This document shows positions 1 through 7,943 of a stretch of 64,000 nt of DNA, one piece after another. The DNA comes from Herbaspirillum seropedicae. Lineage in GTDB: Bacteria; Pseudomonadota; Gammaproteobacteria; Burkholderiales; Burkholderiaceae_D. The stretch lies in NCBI RefSeq assembly GCF_001040945.1, contig NZ_CP011930.1, forward strand, positions 992,001 through 1,056,000, given 5' to 3'. The position numbers were made by a program, and so were the translations under genes. The stretch's first letter is position 1, and every line of letters starts with the position of its first letter. The notes beneath the pieces are model-generated. The model saw only the letters and a program-made list of their open reading frames with translations. It was not told the origin of the DNA and searched no databases.

Positions 1-141
1 TTCCTTTTCGTTGAAGCTGCCATCGGCATTGCGCGGCGGCAGGACGATATACAGCAGCGCGGCGCCGACCATGCCCAGCACGGCCTTGATGCCGTAGATT
101 TTCAGAATGGCAGCGATGCCGCCCGCAGATTCTGCTGCCAT
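1..141 (-). CDS. Small phage membrane protein, partial (holin-region gene after tail gene X)
   Basis: The reading frame enters from the left window edge, so only the first 47 residues are visible. They contain a hydrophobic segment at about residues 17-35 (IKAVLGMVGAALLYIVLP) followed by a polar stretch, as in a small inner-membrane protein. In P2-like phages the gene after tail gene X is in the holin/lysis region, which supports a phage membrane protein; a holin is inferred, not shown. The ATG at 141 has an AAGGGGA ribosome-binding site. An in-frame ATG at 177 is less well placed. Confidence 0.6.
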   Translation of the reverse strand, partial: MAAESAGGIAAILKIYGIKAVLGMVGAALLYIVLPPRNADGSFNEKE

Positions 142-181
142 GACGTGATTTCCCCTTGTCAGTGTTTTGGTATTCATGTTG

Positions 182-391
182 TCAATCCCACAGGCTGACG
201 CTGTCCTGCGCGGTGGTCGGTGTTTCCACCGCAGCAGGTAGCGTGACGATGGTTCCGGCCGGCAGCACCGCACCGAGCGCGGCCAATGCTGGATTCAATG
301 CAAGCGCCTGCTCGACATAACCGGCGCTCGCACCCAGGTAGCGAAACACCAGCGCGTCGAGCGTGTCGCCTTGCTGGCTGCGCACCTGCAT
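182..391 (-). CDS. X: P2-like phage tail protein X
   Basis: A 69-residue protein of the gpX family, baseplate/tail proteins built on a LysM-like fold. The sequence shows the family pattern: QGDTLDALVFRYLG near the N-terminus, then an asparagine-proline turn (ALNPALAALG), then a conserved hydrophobic PAGTIVTLP strand. Its start shares one base with the stop codon of the head-completion gene (TGATG), so the two are probably translationally coupled. Length and position agree with P2 gene X, just after L. Confidence 0.88.
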   Translation of the reverse strand: MQVRSQQGDTLDALVFRYLGASAGYVEQALALNPALAALGAVLPAGTIVTLPAAVETPTTAQDSVSLWD

Positions 392-882
392 CAGATCAGC
401 TCCACGGTCGCATGCGTGCGGCCGAGCATGTCATTGATGGCCCAATGCCCATTGCGGCGCTGCACGTCCGGCGCGGTATCCATCCATTCCATTTTTTTGG
501 TGTCGGTCAGCGCGCTAGCGGTGGTGTCGTAGTCTCGATAGCTTTCGAAAATGTCGGCCTTGGCGAAGCTGTACACCGCACGCCGGTAATGCGCGACGAG
601 CTGGCTTTCCCCGTCCACCTTGGGCGCAGGCACCTCGTCCAGCTTCTGGAGGCCGGCGGCCAGGTGGCCAGCCTGCCAGTCACGCAGCAACCGGTTGACG
701 GACAAGATCGCGTCCACCAGCGCCGGCCGCAGCCGGGCGTCGGTGACAGTCGAGTCCAGCCGCATGGCGTCGCGCATGGCCGGCATGCTGATGTCGGGGA
801 AAAAGCCGTCGTTGCCAATAGGCTTCACGTCGGGCGGTGCGGCGGGCTCCGGTATCACCGGTATGTCATCGATATAGCTCAT
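391..882 (-). CDS. L: P2-like head completion/stabilization protein L
   Basis: This 163-residue protein matches the gpL family, which finishes and stabilises DNA-filled heads of P2-type phages. Typical features are the N-terminal DGFFPDISM segment, the central helix ending in RLLRDWQ, the YRRAVYSFAKADI segment, and a C-terminus with RNGHWAINDMLG. It follows the small terminase gene M, from which it is separated by 87 bases, and overlaps X by one base. The gene order M-L-X is that of phage P2. Confidence 0.9.
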   Translation of the reverse strand: MSYIDDIPVIPEPAAPPDVKPIGNDGFFPDISMPAMRDAMRLDSTVTDARLRPALVDAILSVNRLLRDWQAGHLAAGLQKLDEVPAPKVDGESQLVAHYRRAVYSFAKADIFESYRDYDTTASALTDTKKMEWMDTAPDVQRRNGHWAINDMLGRTHATVELI

Positions 883-969
883 GATCTTGGAAAGTAGGGG
901 GCGGTGGCCGGAACATCAGGCGGACTAAGCCGCATCCGTCCCGGGCCGCCCTGCGCCGTGGGGTGCTCT

Positions 970-1689
970 TTACGTGGGTGGTTCGGCGTATTTCTTGAGA
1001 CGCCGTTCCAGCCGCTCGATTTCCTTCTTGACGCCAGCGGCCTGGTGCAGCTCGCTGGCGCGGCTCAGGTGCTGCAGCGCCGCCGTGGCGTGGTCGGCAG
1101 AAGCCGGCGTGATGCTCTCCGCGTCCACCTGATTGACCAGCTCCAGCAGGGCCAGACCCAGCGCCTTATGCACTTTGGCGCGCGCCTGGTCGGGCGTGTC
1201 GGCATTGCCGGTCATGGCCAGTACCTGCTGCAGGAGGTCGGCGGCGCGCGCCGGCTGTTCCTTGAGCTTGCCGCCCAGGCTGGCCACCGCAAAATCGTCC
1301 TGCAGCAAGGTGGGCAAGGTGCGGTTGTAGCGATCCGGCAGGGTGAACTTGTGCTCCAACGCATAACCCGCCAGCTGGATCGCCCGTTCGTAATCGCCCA
1401 CGTCAATATGCCACACCAGCACGTGCATCAGCACTTCGTCTTGGGCGCCACGACCGGCCGACAGAACGCCGTCAATCCAGTGCTGATAGGCCGGCAGCAT
1501 GGTGGCCTTCATCTCTATCTTGCGTTCGATGGACTGGATGTTGGACAGCCTCTTTCGATCCTCATGCAGCTTCATGAGCATCAGCTCATAAGCGCTGCCG
1601 GTGGTCACGCCGCCGGGCTCGCCGGCGGCCGCCGCCATCTGGCCGAGCATGCGTTCCCGGTGGCGCGCAGCGGGAGAGAGGCGGGACAT
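970..1689 (-). CDS. M: P2-like terminase small (endonuclease) subunit M
   Basis: A 239-residue homologue of P2 gpM, the small terminase subunit that with gpP cuts concatemeric or circular DNA at cos and starts packaging. The N-terminus is a basic helix (SPAARHRERML). The conserved core includes YELMLMKLHEDRKRL and the tryptophan/histidine-rich DEVLMHVLVWHIDVGDY segment. The start codon shares one base with the stop of the capsid gene N (TGATG). Length is normal for the family and the frame is intact. Confidence 0.9.
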   Translation of the reverse strand: MSRLSPAARHRERMLGQMAAAAGEPGGVTTGSAYELMLMKLHEDRKRLSNIQSIERKIEMKATMLPAYQHWIDGVLSAGRGAQDEVLMHVLVWHIDVGDYERAIQLAGYALEHKFTLPDRYNRTLPTLLQDDFAVASLGGKLKEQPARAADLLQQVLAMTGNADTPDQARAKVHKALGLALLELVNQVDAESITPASADHATAALQHLSRASELHQAAGVKKEIERLERRLKKYAEPPT

Positions 1690-2732
1690 CAGGCGGCACC
1701 CTTGGGCGCATCCTGCAGCACCACGTTTTCCACCAGGGCGGCCAGGCCTTCATCTTCGATCACATAGGCGTCGTTCGACGATTCATAGTTCTCGATGCGG
1801 TCGGCCTTCGGTTCATCCACCACGCGACGGCGGCGGCCGCCGTTCTGGAAGTAGATCGACAGGTTGTCCAGGCGCGTGATGAGCATGGCATTGGCCGGGA
1901 AGCTCGGCACACGCACTGCCGGCAGGCCGCCGATGCGTTTCTGGCTCACGATGATGTCAGTGGCCAGGGCCTCGGTCGGCTTGTTGTCCTTGTTGATCAT
2001 CGGGAAATACTTGTCGTGCAGCAGTTCGCGGCCGACGATCACCACCAAGCTCGTATCGTCCTGATACCACGGGTCCAGATTGGTCACAGCGTCGTAGACA
2101 GCCGCGTCGAGGTTGGCATAGTCGGCGCCTTCGCCCGAGCCGATAACCACCTTGCCGGGCAGTTCAGGGCCGACCAGGCCCATGACACGCTGCGGCGAGT
2201 GCTCGCGGATCTGCTGCAGCCAGCCCTTGTTGACGTCCTGCAGCAGCGGATACTGCGCCAGGTTCGTATCAGCCGCGACCTTCACGCCATTGAAGCCGAT
2301 CATGATGCGGTCCAGCGCCTGGCGCTTCAGGATGGCGGTAGCTACGCGGGTCTGGAAGTCCTTGAACTTTGCCCAGGCGTCCAACTTGGCATAGGTGATA
2401 TGGGTGTCGAAGTTGGTTTTCTCGCAGCGATAGCGGCGATTCGACATGGCGGACGCATCGCGGGTGCTGCGGCGCTTGTCGCCGCTCGTATCGGTACGGC
2501 TGGCCACCGGCCCCGAGACGCCCAGGCCGATCTTTTCGCCTTCCAGCTCATCGACACCGATGATGTTGATGCTGCCCAGGAATTCGGAGGATTCCTGCAT
2601 TTTGTCTTCCAGCGTCTGCTGCACGCTCGGTTCAACGGAGAACGTCGAATGAACGGCGCCGCCGGCGACGTCATTCAGGCTCGCCAGGCGCGTAGTGTAG
2701 GCGTTATAGGCGACGCGGGTCTGATTCTTCAT
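1689..2732 (-). CDS. N: P2-like major capsid protein N
   Basis: A 347-residue major capsid protein of the P2 gpN family, which assembles the icosahedral shell on the gpO scaffold. Family features are the N-terminal MKNQTRVAYNAYTTRLA, the SEFLGSINIIGVDELEG segment, the RCEKTNFDTHITYAKLDAW stretch and a C-terminal RIENYESSNDAYVIED motif. A good ribosome-binding site (GGAG, 8 bases before ATG) precedes it. It lies directly downstream of scaffold gene O, as in P2. Confidence 0.92.
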   Translation of the reverse strand: MKNQTRVAYNAYTTRLASLNDVAGGAVHSTFSVEPSVQQTLEDKMQESSEFLGSINIIGVDELEGEKIGLGVSGPVASRTDTSGDKRRSTRDASAMSNRRYRCEKTNFDTHITYAKLDAWAKFKDFQTRVATAILKRQALDRIMIGFNGVKVAADTNLAQYPLLQDVNKGWLQQIREHSPQRVMGLVGPELPGKVVIGSGEGADYANLDAAVYDAVTNLDPWYQDDTSLVVIVGRELLHDKYFPMINKDNKPTEALATDIIVSQKRIGGLPAVRVPSFPANAMLITRLDNLSIYFQNGGRRRRVVDEPKADRIENYESSNDAYVIEDEGLAALVENVVLQDAPKGAA

Positions 2733-2781
2733 GTGTTCTGCTCCAGGGTAATTGCGGAAATGGATTGGTGCGTGGTCCGGC

Positions 2782-3624
2782 TCAGAACTCGGTCAGCACG
2801 ACACCGCTGTTGCTGCCGCCGGTGGCCGGCGGACGCTGCACGTCGTTCTTGTCGGTCAGGTTGATGGTCTGGCGGAATTGTTCGGCGGCGGTCGACTCAT
2901 CGCCGACACGCTTTTCCAGCTTCTCCAGACGAGTGACGGCCTCGGCGGCATCTTTGGCGGCCTGAGTGGCAACCTGCGCGAACTCGCCCACCTTCTCGGC
3001 CACGGCGGTCATGGCGGCGACCACGTCAGCATGCTGGGCGTCGGCCTTCTTCTCGCTGCCACCGAAGCGGCTGAAAATCTGCTTGATGGTCTCGGCCACG
3101 CTAGGGCCGTCGTCTTCGAATTCGATTTTGGTTTCCACGCCTTCTGAGAACAGGTTCTCCGGTTTCAGCTTGCGCGGGGTGAATGGCGAGGCCTTGGGAT
3201 TCGAGGCCGAGAACTGCAGAATTTCGGTCCCCAGGCTGGCCGGGCTGTCGGTCACGGCCAGGCCGACCAGATAGGCGCTGCTGATATCCGCGAACTTGTC
3301 GGCCAGCTCGATGCTGGTATAGATCTTCTGGCGGTCCTTGTTCATCGCAACCAGGGCGGGCGTGGGCTCGATCTGTGCGAACAGCGCCAGGCGCTTGCCG
3401 GCGTCAGTATCGACTTCCTCGGCCTTCAGCGCGAGCACATCGCCGTACGCCTTGAACGGGCCATCGGGCAGCAGGCTGCGCAGGTGCTCGACCCACACAC
3501 GGGCGCCGTAGGTCTTGACGTTGTAGTTGTCGGCCATCTGCTGGATTTGCTCGCGGCTGATGCTGCGACCGTCGGTGGTCGCGCCCTCGGTCGCGACGCG
3601 GAAAAATTTGCTCTTGGTTGCCAT
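2782..3624 (-). CDS. O: P2-like capsid scaffolding/protease protein O
   Basis: A 280-residue gpO-type protein. In P2 the N-terminal half is a serine-type self-cleaving protease and the C-terminal half is the internal scaffold. The start MATKSKFFRVATEGATTDGR and the YGARVWVEHLRSLLPDGPFKAYGDV region match the protease half. Residues from about 190 onward are alanine/glutamate-rich and predicted helical or coiled, as expected of a scaffold. It is the first gene of the leftward capsid operon and diverges from terminase gene P. Confidence 0.9.
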   Translation of the reverse strand: MATKSKFFRVATEGATTDGRSISREQIQQMADNYNVKTYGARVWVEHLRSLLPDGPFKAYGDVLALKAEEVDTDAGKRLALFAQIEPTPALVAMNKDRQKIYTSIELADKFADISSAYLVGLAVTDSPASLGTEILQFSASNPKASPFTPRKLKPENLFSEGVETKIEFEDDGPSVAETIKQIFSRFGGSEKKADAQHADVVAAMTAVAEKVGEFAQVATQAAKDAAEAVTRLEKLEKRVGDESTAAEQFRQTINLTDKNDVQRPPATGGSNSGVVLTEF

Positions 3625-3637
3625 GAGTTTTCGCGCT

Positions 3638-3660
3638 CGTTATCGGTTGATCGGATAACG
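3638..3660. promoter_or_regulatory. Perfect inverted repeat between divergent phage operons O and P
   Basis: CGTTATC (3638-3644) and GATAACG (3654-3660) form a perfect 7-bp inverted repeat with a 9-base spacer, 14 bases upstream of the scaffold gene start and about 50-110 bases before the possible starts of terminase gene P. The position suggests an activator or operator site controlling both late operons. In P2-like phages such promoters are switched on by Ogr/Delta-type activators, but the sequence here does not obviously match the P2 consensus. Confidence 0.4.
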
Positions 3661-3707
3661 TCATCTTCTGCCGATGGGCGAAATGCATCAATCGAGCAAG
3701 GGTTGAT

Positions 3708-5549
3708 ATGGGGGATAGCGACTCGCCAAGTTCCCCGCTACGCGCGCGCGCCGCCTACGCTTGCGGCATGTTAGACATTCCACACGACATCAAGGAAAGC
3801 ATCGACCAGGCGGCCGAGCCACGACACGTTGCGCGCCGCTTGTATTTCGAGGGCTGGCGAATCTCGTCCATCGCGCGGCATCTGAAGATCAAGCGCACGA
3901 CGGTCAATAGCTGGAAGCACCGCGATGAGTGGGAAAAGGTCTCGCGCCTGGAGCGCGTAGAGATTGCCCTTGAAGCGCGCATAGTGCAACTGATCGGAAA
4001 GGAAGTAAAGGGCAACGGCGAGTACAAGGAACTCGACGCGCTGATGCGCCAACTGGTGCAAGCTGCGCGCGTACGCCGCTATGAGCAACCGGGCGGCAAT
4101 GAAACCGATCTAAATCCGAACATCGCCAATCGCAATGCCGCGCCGAAGAAAAAGCCGGTGCGCAACGAGTTCAGCGAAGAGGCACAGCAGCGCATCATTG
4201 AGGCTTTCAACGATTCGCTGTTCGACTACCAAAAGGTCTGGTTCCGTAATGGCAGCGAGCGCACGCGGATTATCCTGAAGTCACGCCAGATCGGTGCGAC
4301 GTGGTATTTCGCACGCGAGGCGCTGATTGATGCGATCCAGACCGGGCGCAATCAGATTTTTCTCTCGGCCTCGAAGTCGCAGGCCCACGTTTTCAAGCAA
4401 TACATCATCCAGTTTGCGAAGGACGCGTGCGGGGTGGAGCTGTCAGGCGATCCCATCGTGCTGCCCAATGGGGCGCACCTGTATTTCCTCGGCACGAACG
4501 CGCGCACCGCCCAGGGCTATCACGGCAATTTCTATTTCGACGAGTTCTTCTGGACGCACAACTTCACCGAGCTGAACAAGGTCGCGTCCGGCATGGCCCT
4601 GCACAAGAAATGGCGGAAAACCTATTTCTCGACACCATCGGCCACCACGCACCAAGCCTATTCATTCTGGACCGGTGAGGCATTCAACAAGCGCCGGGCC
4701 AAGGGCGACAAGGTCAACATCGATGTCAGCCACAAGCGTTTGTCTTCCGGCTTCACCGGCGAGGACAAGATATGGCGCCAGATCGTCACGATCATGGACG
4801 CGGCGGCAGGCGGGTGCGATCTGTTCGACATCGACGAGCTACGCGATTTCGAATACTCGCCCGATCAGTTCGACAACCTGCTGATGTGCAATTTCATCGA
4901 CGATTCTGCGTCGGTGTTCCCGCTGGCCGACCTGCAGCGCGGCATGGTGGATTCCTGGGTGGATTGGGATGACTACAAGCCGTTCACGGCGCGGCCCTTT
5001 GGGCATCGCCCCGTCTGGATCGGCTATGACCCCTCACTGACGGGCGACAGCGCCGGCTGCTCGGTGATTGCGCCGCCGCTGATCCCTGGCGGCAATTTCC
5101 GCATTCTGGAGCGCCACCAGTGGCGCGGCAAAGACTTTGCCGAGCAAGCCGCTCTCATCAAGGAAATGTGCGGCCGCTACAACGTCCAGTACATCGGCAT
5201 CGACACGACCGGCATGGGCGTGGGCGTCTATCCGCTGGTGAAACAGTTTTTCCCGGGCGTGACCGCTATCAGCTATTCGCCGGAAGTCAAAACGCGCATG
5301 GTGCTCAAGGCACAAAACATCATCCGCAGCGGCCGCCTGCAGTTCGATGCTGGCTGGACTGACATCGCGCAGTCCTTCATGGCCATTCGCAAAATTCTCA
5401 CGCCCAGCGGTCGCGCCGTCACCTATGACGCCGGCCGCTCGGAAGAAACCGGCCACGCCGATTTGGCCTGGTCGGTCATGCACGCCCTCGACTATGAACC
5501 CTTCGAAGGGACCACCGCTAACAACACCTCATCTATGGAGTTCTTCTGA
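3708..5549 (+). CDS. P: P2-like terminase large (ATPase) subunit P
   Basis: Large terminase subunit of the P2 gpP type, the motor that pumps DNA into the prohead. An N-terminal helix-turn-helix (SSIARHLKIKRTTVNSWK) probably recognises cos DNA. The ATPase has an adenine/Walker A region at SRQIGATWY and a Walker B at FYFDEFFW. The GYDPSLTGDSAG stretch opens the RNase-H-like nuclease part. Two starts are possible: ATG 3708 has an AAGG ribosome-binding site and gives 613 residues, while ATG 3768 gives 593, closer to the usual length of about 590. The stop shares a base with portal gene Q. Confidence 0.9.
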   Translation: MGDSDSPSSPLRARAAYACGMLDIPHDIKESIDQAAEPRHVARRLYFEGWRISSIARHLKIKRTTVNSWKHRDEWEKVSRLERVEIALEARIVQLIGKEVKGNGEYKELDALMRQLVQAARVRRYEQPGGNETDLNPNIANRNAAPKKKPVRNEFSEEAQQRIIEAFNDSLFDYQKVWFRNGSERTRIILKSRQIGATWYFAREALIDAIQTGRNQIFLSASKSQAHVFKQYIIQFAKDACGVELSGDPIVLPNGAHLYFLGTNARTAQGYHGNFYFDEFFWTHNFTELNKVASGMALHKKWRKTYFSTPSATTHQAYSFWTGEAFNKRRAKGDKVNIDVSHKRLSSGFTGEDKIWRQIVTIMDAAAGGCDLFDIDELRDFEYSPDQFDNLLMCNFIDDSASVFPLADLQRGMVDSWVDWDDYKPFTARPFGHRPVWIGYDPSLTGDSAGCSVIAPPLIPGGNFRILERHQWRGKDFAEQAALIKEMCGRYNVQYIGIDTTGMGVGVYPLVKQFFPGVTAISYSPEVKTRMVLKAQNIIRSGRLQFDAGWTDIAQSFMAIRKILTPSGRAVTYDAGRSEETGHADLAWSVMHALDYEPFEGTTANNTSSMEFF

Positions 5550-6601
5550 TGAAACACAGAGCACGCCGCCACGCGGCTGCACCCGCCAGTACGCCGCCGG
5601 CCACTGTCGAGACAACGCCGGCGCCATCCGTCGAGGCCTTTAGCTTTGGTGATCCATCGCCGGTGCTGGAAGGCCGCGACATGCTGGCCGATATCGAGTG
5701 CTACCGCAATGGTGATTGGTACGAGCCGCCCTTGAGCACGGTCGGCCTGGCCAAGTCCTTGAATGCCAGCGTCCACCATGCCAGCGCCATCTGGTGCAAG
5801 GTCAATATCCTGTCCTCGACCTTCCGACCGTCCGCCGCTCTCAGCCGCGCGGAATTCACGCGTCTAGCCCTCGATTTTCTGCTGTTCGGCAACTGCTATG
5901 CAGAGCGCCGCGAAAGCATGACGGGCAAGCTGTTGAGCCTGAAGCATGCGCTGGCGAAATACACACGCGTGGGCGTCGAGCCGGGGCGGTATTTTTTCGT
6001 GAACGGCTGGCGTGCGAGCTACGAGTTTGAGCCTGGCTCCGTCTGGCATCTGCAAGCCCCGGACATCAACCAGGAAGTGTATGGCGTGCCGCAGTACGTG
6101 AGCGCGCTGCAATCGGCCTGGCTCAACGAGTCCGCCACGCTGTTCCGCCGCCGCTACTACCTCAACGGGTCACATGCGGGCTTCATCCTCTACATGACCG
6201 ACACGGCCAGCAACGTGAATGACGTGGACAAGCTGCGCGAAGCCCTGCGCAACAGCAAGGGGCCGGGCAATTTCCGCAACCTGTTTGTGTATGCGCCGGG
6301 CGGCAAGAAGGATGGGCTGCAGATCCTACCGGTCTCCGAGATCGCGGCCAAGGATGAATTTTTCAACATCAAGAATTGCACGCGCGATGACGTGCTCGCT
6401 GCACATCGTGTGCCGCCGCAGTTGCTGGGGACCATGCCTAACAACACCGGGGGATTTGGCGACGTGACCAAGGCCGCCGCCGTCTTCGGCTGCAACGAAA
6501 TCGAGCCGCTGCAGGCGCAGTTCCTTTCCCTGAATCAATGGGCTGGCGAGGATGTCGTCAGCTTCCGCCCCTATCAACTTCCCACTACTGAGAGCAAATA
6601 A
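5549..6601 (+). CDS. Q: P2-like portal protein Q
   Basis: A 350-residue phage portal protein (PBSX/P2 gpQ family), which forms the dodecameric ring at the unique capsid vertex through which DNA enters and leaves. Typical motifs are YEPPLSTVGLAKSLNASVHH, the LLFGNCYAERR strand, the WHLQAPDINQEVYGVPQY segment and the C-terminal VPPQLLGTMPNNTGGFGDV loop. The start overlaps the terminase stop by one base (TGATG), so the two are coupled. The gene is intact and of normal length. Confidence 0.92.
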   Translation: MKHRARRHAAAPASTPPATVETTPAPSVEAFSFGDPSPVLEGRDMLADIECYRNGDWYEPPLSTVGLAKSLNASVHHASAIWCKVNILSSTFRPSAALSRAEFTRLALDFLLFGNCYAERRESMTGKLLSLKHALAKYTRVGVEPGRYFFVNGWRASYEFEPGSVWHLQAPDINQEVYGVPQYVSALQSAWLNESATLFRRRYYLNGSHAGFILYMTDTASNVNDVDKLREALRNSKGPGNFRNLFVYAPGGKKDGLQILPVSEIAAKDEFFNIKNCTRDDVLAAHRVPPQLLGTMPNNTGGFGDVTKAAAVFGCNEIEPLQAQFLSLNQWAGEDVVSFRPYQLPTTESK

Positions 6602-6603
6602 TC

Positions 6604-6816
6604 ATGAGCGACCACGCAGATAATGCAGACAAAAGAATCTACGGCGCCATCGCGGCAGGCCTGGCCGCAGCACGACGAGCGCCGATGCTGCAACCGGACT
6701 GCCGCTGTCATTTTTGTGAGGAGGCAGTGGCGCCCGGAATTCTGTTTTGTAATTCCGATTGTCGAGACGATTTTCAGCGCCTGATGAACTCCAGAGTGAG
6801 GGCGGGAACTTTTTAA
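6604..6816 (+). CDS. Small phage-associated zinc-finger protein
   Basis: A 70-residue protein beginning two bases after the portal stop and therefore probably in the same transcript. A CHFC pair around residues 34-37 and a CNSDC pair around 49-53 make a probable four-cysteine zinc site (CxxC...CxxxC) like small DUF2116-type zinc ribbons. It does not resemble the Ogr/Delta late activators, which have different spacing. Its function is unknown; a DNA- or protein-binding accessory role is a guess. Confidence 0.65.
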   Translation: MSDHADNADKRIYGAIAAGLAAARRAPMLQPDCRCHFCEEAVAPGILFCNSDCRDDFQRLMNSRVRAGTF

Positions 6817-7010
6817 TAGGGCTGCTTGGCCATGTAACCACCTAGGATTTTCTCTGACGCTGTTTTGAAACATATTCTGACGTCACTGTCGGCGCGAAGA
6901 TCCCACCAAACGAGAAGCTGCTGATGTACTAAATTGAGAACCCCTCCCATAATGAAAAATCGTTCAGAAATCAATCTGGAGACTGAATCTCAACATTAGA
7001 GGTTTGCCAT

Positions 7011-7388
7011 ATGCCCGATAACCCGCGTACTCGCGCTATCCTGATCATTGAGGACAATCTGTACGTTCGGGAGATTTTCGCCGAGGTGTTCGACGCCGCC
7101 GGTTATGAAGTACATCAGGCCGGTAACGGGGCGGAGGGCCTTGAAATTTTGTTGAGCTCCCCCGGCAGAGTGAGTGTGGTGCTCACCGATCTCCGGATGC
7201 CTGTCATGGACGGCTTGCGTTTTGCCACTGAGCTCAAAAAAGACGTCCGATTCGCCGGCCTGCCCGTGGTACTGCTTAGCGCAACGCCAATGGCCAATTC
7301 TTGGGAGGCTCGCAAGGTTTTTGCTGCGCTCTTAGTTAAACCATGCCCTTTTTCTCAACTACTGGATACGGTTGAGGCGGTTCAGTAG
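7011..7388 (+). CDS. Stand-alone CheY-like response regulator receiver
   Basis: A 125-residue single-domain receiver. The acidic pair is E14-D15, the phosphoacceptor is D60 in VVLTDLRMPVMDG, the switch residue is S90, and the conserved lysine is K110 in LVKPC. There is no output domain. No histidine kinase or chemotaxis gene is adjacent, so it is an orphan whose partner must be elsewhere. It sits between the prophage genes and the T6SS cassette, each of which may have arrived by transfer. Confidence 0.88.
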   Translation: MPDNPRTRAILIIEDNLYVREIFAEVFDAAGYEVHQAGNGAEGLEILLSSPGRVSVVLTDLRMPVMDGLRFATELKKDVRFAGLPVVLLSATPMANSWEARKVFAALLVKPCPFSQLLDTVEAVQ

Positions 7389-7404
7389 CCTTTACGCTTG
7401 CACC

Positions 7405-7782
7405 TCAGGAATTGCCGTTCTCTGGTGACGGGCGCTCTTCCTTTTCCCGAATTTTTTGATGCGCCAACCAAATTGCCATGCTGCGCAAGCTATTGAAATC
7501 GGGGTAGATAGTGGAGGTGTCGCGGATGACCTCTGCAGAGCTGCCGTTCCGAAGCTCCAACGCCATCCGCCATCCCTCGTTAAGCTGATAGCCGACGATG
7601 GTAACGTCATAGCTTTTGTAAAAAAAGTTGAGTGTTAGCGCCGCCACTGGAGAGACCTTTCCGTGCAATTTTCGATGTTCCGCTATCGATTTTGCGGTGG
7701 CCTCTACAACGTAGGCACCTATTCTTTGAGCAGAGCGGAAGATGTTCTCCCGCTGTTTGTAAAAGTGAATGCTGAGCTGCAT
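7405..7782 (-). CDS. Hypothetical protein downstream of the T6SS toxin-immunity cassette
   Basis: A 125-residue protein I do not recognise. It begins with a basic, aromatic segment (MQLSIHFYKQRENIF), has a central beta-rich stretch (VSPVAALTLNFFYKSYDVTIVGYQL) and ends in a charged tail. There is no signal peptide or membrane segment. It is on the same strand as the toxin/immunity genes but separated from them by 161 bases that contain a candidate terminator, so it may be an independent cargo gene. It could be a further immunity gene; nothing in the sequence proves this. Confidence 0.5.
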   Translation of the reverse strand: MQLSIHFYKQRENIFRSAQRIGAYVVEATAKSIAEHRKLHGKVSPVAALTLNFFYKSYDVTIVGYQLNEGWRMALELRNGSSAEVIRDTSTIYPDFNSLRSMAIWLAHQKIREKEERPSPENGNS

Positions 7783-7823
7783 TCACGATGTGGCTTAGAA
7801 GACTCTACCATATCTTCTCCTTT

Positions 7824-7844
7824 AAAGACCGAGGCCGGTCTTTT
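7824..7844 (-). terminator. Hairpin after the toxin-immunity operon
   Basis: AAAGACCG and CGGTCTTT form an 8-bp stem with a 4-base loop in the gap after the Imm52-like gene. The run of T on the minus strand is short (TTTAAA), so this is a weak or moderate rho-independent terminator candidate. Confidence 0.45.
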
Positions 7845-7943
7845 GACGCCCCTTTGTGAAGCTGTTGTGCATGCTTCTTCTCAGAGAAACCGATCCGTTT
7901 GCTGCGTTATATCCCTTAGGTTCGCCGCGCCGGAGGACATCGG

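Noticed and set aside
1-6816. Phage-tail-like bacteriocin (tailocin)
   Set aside because: Capsid, scaffold, portal and both terminase genes are present, which tailocins lack.
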